A DNA stretch of 64,000 nucleotides from an uncultured Eubacteriales bacterium (GCA_934476545.1 CAKSOB010000001.1:1-64000), one strand, 5' to 3'; positions 9,030-18,408 are shown, counted from the first letter of the stretch. Notes: generated by a model not told the origin, from the letters alone. Translations and numbers: made by a program.

Positions 9030-11504
9030 TTATAGCATATCCGGGCAAGGATCGGCAAAAACCGTTACTTCCCGAAATGCTTTTTCTTTGGCGCAGCGCA
9101 CCAATAATTTGGACAAAAATGCTCGAAACCGTCGGTCATTTCTGCACTTAACAATCACCCGATACCGATACTTATTGCTCAGCTTTGCCACCGCCGCCGG
9201 CGAAGGTTGCAATGCCCGCAGGGGTAAGTCGCTGTATTCTGTTTGCGCTAACTCTCCTAAATAATGCAAAAATCGTTCTCCGGCTTGGCGCACGGTTTCT
9301 TCCGATTTCCCTACAAAGCCTACCGTTACCAAATCGGCAAAGGGCGGATACAACATGGCCTTGCGGTACTGAATCTCCTGTCTATAAAACGACGGAAAAT
9401 CCTGCCGTGCCGCCAACGCAATGATATTATTTTCCGGCGTGAAGGTTTGGATGATTGCTTTTCCGGGATGATTTCCTCTCCCGGAACGCCCTACCACTTG
9501 AGTCAGCAGCGCAAAGGTTCGCTCACTGCTGCGAAAGTCATCGCTATACAAGGACTGATCCGCCAGCAGCACCGCCGCCAATGTGACATTTTCAAAATCC
9601 AATCCCTTTGCCACCATTTGCGTTCCCAAGATGATGTCGTATTCTCCTCGTTCAAAAGCCGCCAGTTTTTTTTCGTAATCTCCACGGTGCATTGCCGCAT
9701 CGGTATCCAACCGCAGAATACGCGCATCGGGTAAAAATTCCTGCAACTGTTCCTCCGCCCGCTGCGTTCCCACGCCGGTAAAGCGTACTTCCCGCTCATG
9801 ACAGTGGGGACATTCATCGGAAAACGGTTTGGAATATCCACAATAATGGCACATGAGCCGATGGTTGGCAGCATGATAGGTAAGGGAAATACTGCAATGC
9901 GGGCAGGTGACCACCTCTCGGCAGTTTCGGCAAACCGCAAACGAATGATACCCCCGCCGATTCAGCAAAAGAATCGACTGGTGTTTTTGCTCCAAATTTT
10001 GCCGCAAATCCGTCAGCAGCATGGAGCTGAACAGCGTAGTATTTCCGGATAGCTGTTCCTCGTTCATATCTACCACTGCCACCTCCGGAAGCTGTGCGTT
10101 TCCATAGCGATGGGGCAAACTCGCCCAACCGTATCGCCCTGTTTGGGCAGCATGGGCAGTTTCCATACTGGGCGTTGCAGAAGATAACACCAACAATCCC
10201 TTGTGGTAGGCAGCGCGAAACTTTGCTACCTCTCTGGCATGAAATCGAGGAGACATCTCCGATTTATAGGTATGCTCATGTTCCTCATCCATAATAATCA
10301 ACCCAAGCTGTTCAAAGGGGGCAAACACTGCCGAGCGTGTGCCTACGGCGATCTTGGCTTCTCCGTTTTTCACCCGTTTCCATTCGTCCATCCGCTCTGC
10401 CAAGGACAAGCCGCTATGGAAAACTGCCACTGATTTCCCGTATCGTCGATGGAATCGCCCAATCGTTTGAGGCGTCAGAGAAATTTCCGGCACCATAACA
10501 ATAACGCCTTCTCCTCGACGCACCGCTTCATCAATGAGTTTTAGGAACACCAATGTCTTTCCGCTGCCGGTCACGCCATACAACAACGAAACCGCCGCAT
10601 CTTCTCCCTGATATTGGGATAACAATCGGTCAAATGCCGTTTGTTGTTCGGGAGAAAGGAGTACCGCCTCTTGGGATTCCTCCGGTTGTGCCGTTTCATA
10701 AGGATTGCGGTATACCGCTTCCTCATAAAATTCCGCAACACCGTTCTTCACCATGGTATTGACCACCGCAGGCGTTACGCCGGTAAAGTAACACACTTCT
10801 TTTAAGGAAACGCCGCCGGCAGCTTCTAGCACATTATAAACTTCTTGTTGGCGAGGGGTGAGTTTTTTCTTCATTCCGTCCGGACAAAGGCGCACCATCT
10901 TGGCTGTGGCATCGTGAATATTTCGCACTGCTCCGCTGGAACGAATCAACGCTCCCTTGCGATAGAGCAGCTCCAATAGCTTTGTGGTTTTGTCCAATCC
11001 CAAATCACCGTATAGCTTTTCTTCCCGCGCCAGATTTCTTTTTCGGTGTAAATATTCTAAGATTTGCTGCTCCGTTTCCGTATAGTCGGATAAGGTGTAC
11101 TCATCATAGGGCTTTGCTAAACCATAGGTATGTTTGATTTTGTAACCAATCCCCACAGGCAAAAGTAGGTGTACCACCTCAAACAGGGTACAAAAATACC
11201 GCTCTTTGAGCCAGAACACCATCTCTCGCATTTCTTCATTCAGCAACGGTTTCCGATCCAATACCTGCGTAATGGATTTCAACTGCGCTGCTTCTGTCAC
11301 ATCCTGTAGGGTTGTTCGGGACAGGATCACCCCTTGCCGGTTTCCGTTAGAACGTCCAAACGGCACTAAAACCCTGCACCCCTCCACGGCACTGGAACCC
11401 AGTTCGGGCGGCACAAGGTAATCAAACGGCTTATCAAAATCGTAGGCTGTATTTTCAACACATACCTGTACGACTAATTGTGTTTCTAATGCAAACTCGC
11501 TCAT
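9030..11504 (-). CDS. priA: Primosomal replication-restart helicase PriA
   Basis: A superfamily 2 DNA helicase that reloads the replisome at stalled forks. The order is an N-terminal DNA-binding region, then helicase motifs GVTGSGKT (Walker A), MDEEHEHTYK (DEEH box) and VVGRSGRG (motif VI). Between the helicase lobes lies the zinc-binding region with paired CxxC units (CRNC, CPHC, CHYC, CPHC). 824 residues, normal for Firmicutes. The start overlaps the rpoZ stop as ATGA. Confidence 0.96.
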   Translation of the reverse strand: MSEFALETQLVVQVCVENTAYDFDKPFDYLVPPELGSSAVEGCRVLVPFGRSNGNRQGVILSRTTLQDVTEAAQLKSITQVLDRKPLLNEEMREMVFWLKERYFCTLFEVVHLLLPVGIGYKIKHTYGLAKPYDEYTLSDYTETEQQILEYLHRKRNLAREEKLYGDLGLDKTTKLLELLYRKGALIRSSGAVRNIHDATAKMVRLCPDGMKKKLTPRQQEVYNVLEAAGGVSLKEVCYFTGVTPAVVNTMVKNGVAEFYEEAVYRNPYETAQPEESQEAVLLSPEQQTAFDRLLSQYQGEDAAVSLLYGVTGSGKTLVFLKLIDEAVRRGEGVIVMVPEISLTPQTIGRFHRRYGKSVAVFHSGLSLAERMDEWKRVKNGEAKIAVGTRSAVFAPFEQLGLIIMDEEHEHTYKSEMSPRFHAREVAKFRAAYHKGLLVLSSATPSMETAHAAQTGRYGWASLPHRYGNAQLPEVAVVDMNEEQLSGNTTLFSSMLLTDLRQNLEQKHQSILLLNRRGYHSFAVCRNCREVVTCPHCSISLTYHAANHRLMCHYCGYSKPFSDECPHCHEREVRFTGVGTQRAEEQLQEFLPDARILRLDTDAAMHRGDYEKKLAAFERGEYDIILGTQMVAKGLDFENVTLAAVLLADQSLYSDDFRSSERTFALLTQVVGRSGRGNHPGKAIIQTFTPENNIIALAARQDFPSFYRQEIQYRKAMLYPPFADLVTVGFVGKSEETVRQAGERFLHYLGELAQTEYSDLPLRALQPSPAAVAKLSNKYRYRVIVKCRNDRRFRAFLSKLLVRCAKEKAFREVTVFADPCPDML

Positions 11505-11824
11505 TCTCCGTCGGCAGCATCAGCTTCCTGTGTTTCTTCCGGTTCTTCTGCTTTTTCTTCCGGCTCATCCTGCGCTTTTGGCTCCTCACGATAATTGCAG
11601 ATGCAATCCAGACGACCGCATTCCTCACAAGGCTCTGTTTCCACGATTTCAAAATCATGGTCGATGTACTCTTGTACCGCCATATCTACCGGCTTATCGA
11701 TCAGAATTTCTCCCTTAATTTCTGCATCCTCTGCGATTTCACGGGCTTTTTTTGCAATTCCTACTACCAAGGAATAGGTGCTGATCTTTAAATCCTTTGT
11801 CAACTCTGCAGATGGTTTCAACAT
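11501..11824 (-). CDS. rpoZ: RNA polymerase omega subunit with Cys motif and acidic tail
   Basis: The first 60 residues look like RpoZ: MLKPSAELTKD, then a YSLVVGIAKKAREIA helix that binds the beta-prime C-terminus. The position between gmk and priA is the classical location. The remainder is unusual: a CEECGRLDCIC cluster that could bind metal, then about 30 residues made almost only of Glu, Ala, Pro, Asp and Thr. 107 residues, somewhat longer than the Bacillus protein. Confidence 0.9.
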   Translation of the reverse strand: MLKPSAELTKDLKISTYSLVVGIAKKAREIAEDAEIKGEILIDKPVDMAVQEYIDHDFEIVETEPCEECGRLDCICNYREEPKAQDEPEEKAEEPEETQEADAADGE

Positions 11825-11846
11825 AATACTTCTTCCTTTCTATTCT

Positions 11847-12422
11847 TTAACTGTTCCGTGCGGCACGTTCCTTTCGGAGAATCTCCATAATCTCCTCTGC
11901 CGCTTCCGCTACATCTGTATTTACTACATTATAATCATAGCAATCTGCCTGCTTCAGCTCTTCCTTTGCCGTAGTCAGTCGCTTTTGAATGGTTTCTTCA
12001 TTCTCGGTGCCGCGACCACGCAGACGGTTCTCCAATTCCTCTACCGAAGGAGGCAACAGGAAAATAGTCACACAGTCCGGACATTTTTTCTTTACCTGCT
12101 CACCGCCCTGCACTTCAATCTCCAACAAGACATCGTTGCCCTCATTCCGCCATTCTTCCACAGGGTCTTTCGGTGTTCCGTAGTAACGACCGCAATACTC
12201 TGCGTATTCCAGAACGGCATCCTTTGCAATGAGAGATTCAAACTCCTCTCGTGTCAGGAAAAAATAATGCTCTCCGTGCTGCTCTCCCTCTCTGGGATTG
12301 CGTGTTGTGGCGGATACCGACAACCGTACCTGCGGGTTATCCTCCAAGAGTTTCCGAATTACTGTGCCTTTTCCCGTTCCGCTGGGACCGGAAAGCACTA
12401 CCAAAAGTCCTCTGTCAGCCAT
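11847..12422 (-). CDS. gmk: Guanylate kinase
   Basis: Phosphorylates GMP to GDP. The P-loop is [11 protein letters not shown] and the GMP-binding region carries [13 protein letters not shown] and [14 protein letters not shown] use the ATG at 12422 (191 residues), which overlaps the remA stop by 8 bases; the frame is open 30 codons further upstream but that stretch is remA in another frame. Confidence 0.96.
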   Translation of the reverse strand: MADRGLLVVLSGPSGTGKGTVIRKLLEDNPQVRLSVSATTRNPREGEQHGEHYFFLTREEFESLIAKDAVLEYAEYCGRYYGTPKDPVEEWRNEGNDVLLEIEVQGGEQVKKKCPDCVTIFLLPPSVEELENRLRGRGTENEETIQKRLTTAKEELKQADCYDYNVVNTDVAEAAEEIMEILRKERAARNS

Positions 12423-12690
12423 TATCCTCCAGTTCCTCCTCGTTGATTTCATCCTCATGTCCATGCAGGCGGTTGGCAACCGTTTCCGGCTGTAAGGCAG
12501 ACAGCACCACATGGTCGCTATCCATCACCAACACGGTTCGTGTTCGCCGTCCAAAGGTAGCATCAATCAAGGTGCCGTTCTCCTTTGACTCCTGCACCAT
12601 TCGCTTAATCGGCGCGGATTCCGGACTGACCATTGCCACAATTCGCCCGGCGGAAACCATATTGCCAAATCCGATATTTACTAATTTCAT
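12415..12690 (-). CDS. remA: DUF370/RemA-family DNA-binding regulator
   Basis: A 91-residue protein of the RemA family, beginning [12 protein letters not shown] with a conserved [19 protein letters not shown] region. In Bacillus RemA is a ring-forming DNA-binding protein that activates biofilm matrix and osmoprotection genes. Preceded by a GGAGGGAGGAG ribosome binding site and by a promoter 49 bases further up. It is the first gene of the long operon ending at spoVM. The acidic tail (about 13 residues) is longer than I expect from the Bacillus protein. Confidence 0.93.
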   Translation of the reverse strand: MKLVNIGFGNMVSAGRIVAMVSPESAPIKRMVQESKENGTLIDATFGRRTRTVLVMDSDHVVLSALQPETVANRLHGHEDEINEEELEDNG

Positions 12691-12738
12691 ACGATGCTCC
12701 TCCCTCCTGCAAGGCGATCTTCCGCTGCTTTTACTTTT

Positions 12739-12767
12739 ATTTTATCAGTTCTTGATTGGAAATGCAA
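12739..12767 (-). promoter_or_regulatory. Sigma-A promoter of the remA-to-spoVM operon
   Basis: On the minus strand TTGCAT (12762-12767), a 17-base spacer and TAAAAT (12739-12744) lie 48 bases before remA. It is the only clear promoter I can see for the 12 kb run of overlapping genes. Confidence 0.7.
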
Positions 12768-12789
12768 GATTTGAAATCACACTTCCCCA

Positions 12790-13191
12790 TCAACAATGCG
12801 CTCCGGGTTTGCACCGATGAACGATTCGGTTCATGGGACTGACCATCCCTTCCGCTTCTTCCAAAAATCCTTTTTGCGCAAAGAACCACGCCAATTCTGC
12901 CACATGAGAAATAACCTGCTCTGCGCCGTTGGTTTCTCCATAAGAAGCAGCGGCACGCATCAAACTGTCAGCAATCATTTTTCCCATGCTGTCTAAGGTT
13001 TTTAGGGATTGTCCGGATACGGTCATATCATACATTCGCAACACCGTTCCATCCACCGAAAGCACCACCGTACCCAAAATATCCGATTTTTCCGCCATCA
13101 CCATTACGTCACCCTTGCCGGAAAGCATTGGATAGCGAGATAAAACAGCCTTTTTTTGCTGTTGATCCTCCATGGGCAAAATGGTAATCAT
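12790..13191 (-). CDS. Uncharacterised protein, possibly GNAT-like
   Basis: 133 residues, start overlapping the rluB stop as ATGA, so it is translationally coupled to rluB. I do not recognise it firmly. A central strand pair (ILGTVVLSVDGTVLRMYDM) followed by a long helix with Gly/Ala/Ser resembles the core of an acetyltransferase-like fold, but no acetyl-CoA loop is obvious. No signal peptide or membrane segment. It ends with a His/Cys-rich tail (HRCKPGAHC). Confidence 0.8.
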   Translation of the reverse strand: MITILPMEDQQQKKAVLSRYPMLSGKGDVMVMAEKSDILGTVVLSVDGTVLRMYDMTVSGQSLKTLDSMGKMIADSLMRAAASYGETNGAEQVISHVAELAWFFAQKGFLEEAEGMVSPMNRIVHRCKPGAHC

Positions 13192-13949
13192 CGGCGGCGA
13201 CCTCCCTCGTTCTGCTCTTCCTTAGGCGCGCCCTTTGCAGCATTGCGGAGTTTCTTTACTTCTTCCAATGTTAAGCGACGGAAGTCACCCGGCTGCAGCA
13301 TTCCCAATTTCACCGGTCCGATAGCAATACGCTTCAAGCGCGCAACCTCCAGTCCAATCGCTTCACACATATTGCGGATTTGTCGGTTTCTGCCCTCAAA
13401 CAGGACGATTTCCAACACAACACGACCGGGCTCTTGGGAAAGAACCCGCACCTGTGCCGGCAATGTCCGTTGACCGTCTAACACAATACCCATTGCCAAC
13501 TGAGTGAGCTGTTCCTCATTGATGGAAGGACGCACGGTAACACGATAGGTCTTTGGCACATGGGTAGACGGGTGAGAAACCAAATTAGCAAATTCGCCGT
13601 CATTGGTCATGAGCAGCATTCCTTCGGAATCTCTGTCCAGTCGTCCCACCGGATAAACACGCTCCGGAATATCCGATACCAGCTCCGCAACGCACTTCCG
13701 TCCCATTTCATCCTGCATGGTTGTGATAAATCCTCTGGGCTTATGGAGCATATAGTACACGTTTCTCTGAGAAACAATGGGTTTTCCGTTAACGGAAATC
13801 TTATCTTTCTTTGGGTCTACCTTATCTCCGATTTTTGCAATGACTCCATTCACACGCACTTGCCCGTTGGCGATCATCTCCTCCGCCTTTCGACGGGAGG
13901 CAACACCGCAGTCCGCAAGCATTTTTTGCAGCCTAACATCTTTTGCCAT
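13188..13949 (-). CDS. rluB: 23S rRNA pseudouridine synthase of the RluB family
   Basis: An N-terminal S4 RNA-binding domain (MAKDVRLQKMLADCGVASR) is followed by the RsuA/RluB catalytic domain with the active-site aspartate in VGRLDRDSEGMLLMTNDG. It modifies uridine in helix 89 or 93 of 23S rRNA. 253 residues; the Lys/Arg-rich tail is typical. Placement after scpA-scpB-ytfJ-dac is conserved in Firmicutes. A Bacillus-type match would be YpuL. Confidence 0.93.
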   Translation of the reverse strand: MAKDVRLQKMLADCGVASRRKAEEMIANGQVRVNGVIAKIGDKVDPKKDKISVNGKPIVSQRNVYYMLHKPRGFITTMQDEMGRKCVAELVSDIPERVYPVGRLDRDSEGMLLMTNDGEFANLVSHPSTHVPKTYRVTVRPSINEEQLTQLAMGIVLDGQRTLPAQVRVLSQEPGRVVLEIVLFEGRNRQIRNMCEAIGLEVARLKRIAIGPVKLGMLQPGDFRRLTLEEVKKLRNAAKGAPKEEQNEGGRRR

Positions 13950-14002
13950 AATTTTTCATCCTGCCTTTTCTATTATTTTATCGTTATAACTTTTTGTTTC
14001 CT

Positions 14003-15154
14003 TTAAGAAAATACCTTTGTAAACCACCACAAGGCGCTTTGCCAAAAGGTTCGTTTGATTTCTGCCGGAGCAACCACTTCTTCCGTAAGCAACGGGGCTT
14101 CCGCCACGGTGTTGCCGTCTACGGTATAGACGACCTTGCCCACGACAGCGCCTTGCTGAACAGGCGCATACAAAAACCGAGGCAGCTGAACGTGAGCCTC
14201 CGGCTGCTGTCCGGTTTCTACTAACGGATGTTCCGCTAAAGAACCGGTCACTGCCAATACCTGTTCAGCGGTTCCTCCCACCACCGGAACGGAAAAGCAC
14301 TCCGGCAACGTTGGGAACTCCATAGGCTGCACCTTCGAAAAGCCGTAATCCAGCAACGCAATATGGTCGTTCCAATCATCCGGTGCATTAAGCGTTACCG
14401 CTACCAGCAAAACACCGTTCCGCTCCGCCGCAGACACAAGGCATCGTCCTGCCTTTTTAGTGAATCCGGTTTTCATCCCGATGCACCCTTTATACAACCG
14501 CAGCAAGCGGTTGTGATTCGTCAGCGTTACTGTTTTTTGCGGAGAAACAAAAGATACTTGCACAGCGGTTTGACTGCACAAGGCACGGAACGACTCTGTT
14601 TGAATCGCCGCTGCGCCCAGTTTTGCCATATCTGATGCCGTGGAATAATGCGCTGCATCGTCCAACCCTGAGGGCGTAACAAAATGGGTATGCGCCATTT
14701 CCAAGCGAGCTGCCCGCTCGTTCATTCGGCGGGCAAACTGCTCGGTGGTTCCATCAAGGGCAATCGCCGCCGCATTGGCAGCATCATTGCCGGATACCAT
14801 CAACATTCCTGCCGCCAGCGCAGAAAGCGGCAACTGATCCCCGGCTTTTAGTCCCATAGAGGAACCCTCCACCGCAATCATTTCCTCGGTAATGGTTACC
14901 ACTTTATCATTTTGGCTTGCCTCCTCTAATGTCAGCAATGCCGTCATGATTTTCGTGGTGCTTGCCATCGCCATCTGCTGCTCGCCGTTATGAGAATAGA
15001 GCGTTTGCCCGGTATTCACACAGTAGACTACCGCCGCTTCGGCAGAAAGTGACAAGGATTCCGTTTCCGCAAATGCAACGGTAGAACAAGCAATTCCCAA
15101 CACAACGGCTGGGAAAATCGCTATCAGAATACAAAGTTGTTTTTTCAGGAACAA
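14003..15154 (-). CDS. dacB: D-alanyl-D-alanine carboxypeptidase (PBP5/DacF type)
   Basis: A serine peptidase that trims the terminal D-Ala from cell-wall pentapeptides. A signal peptide is followed by the active-site motifs STTK, SGN and KTG, in that order, and a C-terminal beta domain with a terminal Trp-rich amphipathic helix for membrane attachment. I choose the TTG at 15154 because AGGTGG lies five bases upstream; a GTG at 15163 overlaps that site. The symbol could equally be dacF, since the place next to ytfJ and scpB fits a sporulation-linked enzyme. Confidence 0.92.
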   Translation of the reverse strand: MFLKKQLCILIAIFPAVVLGIACSTVAFAETESLSLSAEAAVVYCVNTGQTLYSHNGEQQMAMASTTKIMTALLTLEEASQNDKVVTITEEMIAVEGSSMGLKAGDQLPLSALAAGMLMVSGNDAANAAAIALDGTTEQFARRMNERAARLEMAHTHFVTPSGLDDAAHYSTASDMAKLGAAAIQTESFRALCSQTAVQVSFVSPQKTVTLTNHNRLLRLYKGCIGMKTGFTKKAGRCLVSAAERNGVLLVAVTLNAPDDWNDHIALLDYGFSKVQPMEFPTLPECFSVPVVGGTAEQVLAVTGSLAEHPLVETGQQPEAHVQLPRFLYAPVQQGAVVGKVVYTVDGNTVAEAPLLTEEVVAPAEIKRTFWQSALWWFTKVFS

Positions 15155-15242
15155 AGCAACCACCTGCCAAAGGTTTTTAACCTATAAGTATGCAGATGAT
15201 TGCTCCTTTTAGACATCGTTATCCTGTTTTTTTGTTGTGAAC

Positions 15243-15686
15243 TTACAGACCGGCTTTCTCCATCTTCTTCAGTTCTTTTTCCGCTTTCTTCTCTGCCTTT
15301 TTCGCAGCACGCTCTTCCTTCTTATCATCGAGGAAATCGCCTACTTTGTCCATCATATCCGGTACTTTTTCAATCACACGATCCACAGAGCTGATAAACG
15401 GCTCTACCTGAATCATCTTTACAACGCCGTCTTTTACAGACAGAAACGCAACCGGTGTTACGGTGATCCCGCCGCCACCGCCTGCACCAAATGCACTTGC
15501 GTTGGTCTTGGAGTTTGCGTCGCCGCCGCCGGTACCGAAGCCGTAGCTGACCTTGGACACAGGGATGATGGTGGTACCGTCCGGTGTGGTGATCGGATCA
15601 CCGATTACCGAGTTGGAGTTCACCATTGTCTTGAGGTTTTCCATAATAGATTCCATTGTACCTTTTACTGTATTGTTGTCTGCCAT
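15243..15686 (-). CDS. ytfJ: GerW/YtfJ family sporulation protein
   Basis: 147 residues. The N-terminal part carries the family pattern: NLKTMVNSNSVIGDPI, then a Gly-rich loop (FGTGGGD, FGAGGGGGI) and TPVAFL. The tail is a long Ala/Glu/Lys helix. In Bacillus the homologue (GerW) is made in the forespore and is needed for germination with L-alanine. The ribosome binding site is AGGCGGTG, a variant used again at 58501. It lies 18 bases downstream of the DUF2953 gene. Confidence 0.92.
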   Translation of the reverse strand: MADNNTVKGTMESIMENLKTMVNSNSVIGDPITTPDGTTIIPVSKVSYGFGTGGGDANSKTNASAFGAGGGGGITVTPVAFLSVKDGVVKMIQVEPFISSVDRVIEKVPDMMDKVGDFLDDKKEERAAKKAEKKAEKELKKMEKAGL

Positions 15687-15704
15687 TTTCGTACACCGCC
15701 TTTA

Positions 15705-16382
15705 TCAATTTTGAGATCCTGTATTTTGGAGTTTAGTCTGTTCTTCCGTCCGCTCTTTTGCGGTTTTGTTGGCTGCAAGATAAATCTTGATACACCGGAA
15801 CAAAGCGCCGAAGACTGTGGACAATAAGAACCATGGCTTAATGCCGACTTGCGCATACACGCTGATATGAGAATCCTCCGACACAAAATCGGGAGAAACT
15901 TGCATAGTTACATCCTTGCGCTTTTTCTTTGGCACAAGGGGCAGCAGCACTGTCATGCAGGGCTGCAATACGGCGCAGACACGACCATATAAAATTGCTG
16001 TGTCTGCTGCATCTCCTGCGGACAACCGAATGTCGCCCCAGAGATGATACACCACCACATGAGAGAACAGCTTTTTCATGGTGGAGGCTGCCAGCTTGGT
16101 TACCTCTGTTGCCAAGTGCAGCAGTCCGGAAATCCCATGCTGTTCCTTTAATCGTTGGAAAAAGGTTGGTTCTTTCTCTTCGGAGGATGGTTCTTTTTTG
16201 GGTTTCTTTTCTTTTTTTATCTTTTCCGGTTGTTCCTTTTGGGGTAAAATTCGAATCCGAATCGGTCCATACCCAATTTTCAGGGTCAGGTCCTCTCCGT
16301 ACCAAAGCGAAAGCTTCAGAGGGCAGAGCAGCAGTAAGCAAAGGAACAGCGCAATGCTGCCCAATACAATTCCTACTACCAT
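15705..16382 (-). CDS. DUF2953 protein (YtfI-like)
   Basis: 225 residues with one N-terminal membrane helix (1-22), a charged Lys/Glu/Pro linker (about 52-72) and a beta-rich region, ending in a second hydrophobic stretch (about 180-200). This matches Bacillus YtfI, which is paired with ytfJ in many spore formers. The molecular role is unknown; a link with sporulation is inferred from this pairing. AGGAGGG precedes the ATG. Confidence 0.88.
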   Translation of the reverse strand: MVVGIVLGSIALFLCLLLLCPLKLSLWYGEDLTLKIGYGPIRIRILPQKEQPEKIKKEKKPKKEPSSEEKEPTFFQRLKEQHGISGLLHLATEVTKLAASTMKKLFSHVVVYHLWGDIRLSAGDAADTAILYGRVCAVLQPCMTVLLPLVPKKKRKDVTMQVSPDFVSEDSHISVYAQVGIKPWFLLSTVFGALFRCIKIYLAANKTAKERTEEQTKLQNTGSQN

Positions 16383-16407
16383 AGTATTCCCTCCTGTTCT
16401 TTCGTTT

Positions 16408-16977
16408 TTATTCGTTTACATCCGTTAATTTCAGCTGCTCCGGAGGCGCTTCCTCAGAGGCTTCTTCACTGTTCGGCAAGGGCGGTAACTCCTCTAAGGA
16501 AGAAATGCCCATACAGCGAAGAAAGTTCTGTGTGGTTCCGTAAAGCAGTGGTCTGCCCGGCAGTTCCAGTCGGCCTCGTTCTTCGATGAGTCCCTTGGTC
16601 ATCAAGCTGCCCACCACACCGGAGCAATCTACGCCACGCACCTGCTCCAAAAAGGATTTGGTCACCGGTTGGTTATACGCCACCACCGCCAACACTTCCA
16701 TCGCTGCCGAGGATAACGGTGCATTTCGGCGCAGCTCCAATACCCGCCGAACCTGCGGCGCAAAATCCTTGTTGCTACACATTTGGTATTCCCCGTCAAG
16801 CTTTACAACGTGAATCCCTCTGGTATCTTCCGCATACTGCTTCGATACGGTTTCCAGCAACACTTCTGCTTTTCTCACTGAAATCTCCAGTGCATCGGCA
16901 ATTTTATCCGGTGACACCGGATCTCCCGATGCAAATAAGATGGCTTCCACTGCGCCCAGTTGTTCTTGTTCTGTCAT
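16408..16977 (-). CDS. scpB: Segregation and condensation protein B
   Basis: 189 residues forming two winged-helix domains (VEAILFASGDPVSPDKIADAL at the N-terminus; LAVVAYNQPVTKSFLEQVRG in the second domain). ScpB is the kite subunit of bacterial condensin with SMC and ScpA. The ATG overlaps the scpA stop by 4 bases. The C-terminal 40 residues are Pro/Glu-rich and probably disordered. Confidence 0.95.
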   Translation of the reverse strand: MTEQEQLGAVEAILFASGDPVSPDKIADALEISVRKAEVLLETVSKQYAEDTRGIHVVKLDGEYQMCSNKDFAPQVRRVLELRRNAPLSSAAMEVLAVVAYNQPVTKSFLEQVRGVDCSGVVGSLMTKGLIEERGRLELPGRPLLYGTTQNFLRCMGISSLEELPPLPNSEEASEEAPPEQLKLTDVNE

Positions 16978-17687
16978 TCCTGTTCCTCCCGTTGCCGCAG
17001 TGCCACCATACTGCCGCTGTCGGTGTCCTCCACCGTAACGCGTCCGCCTTTTACCAATTCCAGCACTGCCAAAAAAGTGGCGACCATCTCGGTTTTTTCC
17101 GACTTTCCGGTAAACAACGCCACATAGGGGAGTTGTCCCACCGGACGCAGTCGCCGTAATACGGAAATAATTTGAGAGGTTACCGATACCACCGGTCTGG
17201 ATACCAGAGCGGAAATTTTCTCCATAGGCGGCGGAACGAACCGCTTGCCTTTCCCTACGGCAGCGCGATATGCCAACGCCAACTCTGCCGGGTCCAATGC
17301 CCGCTGATACAGGGGATTTTTCGGCAGCTTTTGCGGCTCTCGAATGAACCGATCCAAAGACAACAGCTTGCCGAATTCCCCTGCCATTTCTTTGCAGATT
17401 TGATATTCCAGAAGTTGTCCCACCAGTTCTTTCTCTAACGCTTCGGCTTCCTCGTGCTTGGGCAGAAGATACACTGTTTTAATATAAACCAGTCGGGACG
17501 CCATTTCCAAGAACTCGCTGGCAACGTCTAAGTTCGCTGCCTGCATTTGCTCGATTTGCTCCAAATATTGGTCTAATAGGGAAGAAATTCGCACCTCGGA
17601 AATTTGCAGCTTATTCTTTGCAATCAAATGCAGCAGCAAATCTAAAGGGCCTTCAAAATCCGGCAGCTTATATGAAAGTTGTTCCAC
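16974..17687 (-). CDS. scpA: Segregation and condensation protein A
   Basis: The kleisin subunit of condensin, 237 residues. It shows the N-terminal signature YKLPDFEGPLDLLLHLI and the family helix ASEFLEMASRLVYIKT. The likely start is the GTG at 17687, two bases after the M50 protease stop, with GGAG ten bases upstream. The upstream extension of the frame to 17732 lies inside the protease gene. Confidence 0.95.
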   Translation of the reverse strand: MEQLSYKLPDFEGPLDLLLHLIAKNKLQISEVRISSLLDQYLEQIEQMQAANLDVASEFLEMASRLVYIKTVYLLPKHEEAEALEKELVGQLLEYQICKEMAGEFGKLLSLDRFIREPQKLPKNPLYQRALDPAELALAYRAAVGKGKRFVPPPMEKISALVSRPVVSVTSQIISVLRRLRPVGQLPYVALFTGKSEKTEMVATFLAVLELVKGGRVTVEDTDSGSMVALRQREEQE

Positions 17688-17689
17688 CG

Positions 17690-18382
17690 TTATAACGCTC
17701 CAAACCACCGGAAGGGCAACTGCGCCAGCCACAAAATTCCATTAAGAAAGGCATCCTGCACAACATTCAGCGGACCGGTCATTACACCGCTAAACAGCAG
17801 AATAAAGACGATCGGGATAAGGAACCGCTGATACTTGTAATATTGCATCTCCATTTTGGGAGAGAGAAATGCGCCAACGATCTTAGAACCATCCAACGGT
17901 GGCAGGGGCAGCAAGTTGAACACCGCCAAGGACACGTTGATGGAAATATAATACTGGAAGCAGTAATAGACCCACGACGGCGCATCGCCCTTTGTCAGCA
18001 CAAAGACACCCACATACACAAATGCGCCCACCAAGGCGGCAACCAAGTTGGATACCGGACCTGCCAAGGCAGTCAGCGCCATGCCGGATCTTCGGTGCTT
18101 AAAATTATTGGGGTTGATCGGAACGGGCTTTGCCCAGCCGAATCCAAATAATAGGATAAACAACGCACCGATGGGATCAATGCTGGCAATGGGGTTAAAT
18201 GTCAGCCGACCTTCCCGCTTGGCGGTGTCATCTCCTAATTTATGGGCTACAAAGCCGTGTGCCCACTCATGCAGCGGCAAAATCAGAAAGATAATAACCA
18301 ATACCGCAGCAATCTGCGGCAGGATGATCGCTAATTTTTCTCCGGAGGTATAGGCTCCGTTCAAAAGGACGCGTAGGATCAA
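17690..18382 (-). CDS. Site-2 protease, M50 family membrane metalloprotease
   Basis: About 230 residues with five to six membrane helices. The zinc motif is LPLHEWAHGF and the third ligand lies in NLLPLPPLDGSKI. It is the YwhC/rhomboid-neighbour type with no PDZ domain, next to scpAB in many Firmicutes. The target is unknown. AGGAGGTGGCGCTT precedes a TTG start at 18382; a GTG at 18391 would overlap the ribosome binding site. Confidence 0.93.
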   Translation of the reverse strand: MILRVLLNGAYTSGEKLAIILPQIAAVLVIIFLILPLHEWAHGFVAHKLGDDTAKREGRLTFNPIASIDPIGALFILLFGFGWAKPVPINPNNFKHRRSGMALTALAGPVSNLVAALVGAFVYVGVFVLTKGDAPSWVYYCFQYYISINVSLAVFNLLPLPPLDGSKIVGAFLSPKMEMQYYKYQRFLIPIVFILLFSGVMTGPLNVVQDAFLNGILWLAQLPFRWFGAL

Positions 18383-18408
18383 AAGCGCCACCTCCTTTTT
18401 ATCTTATC

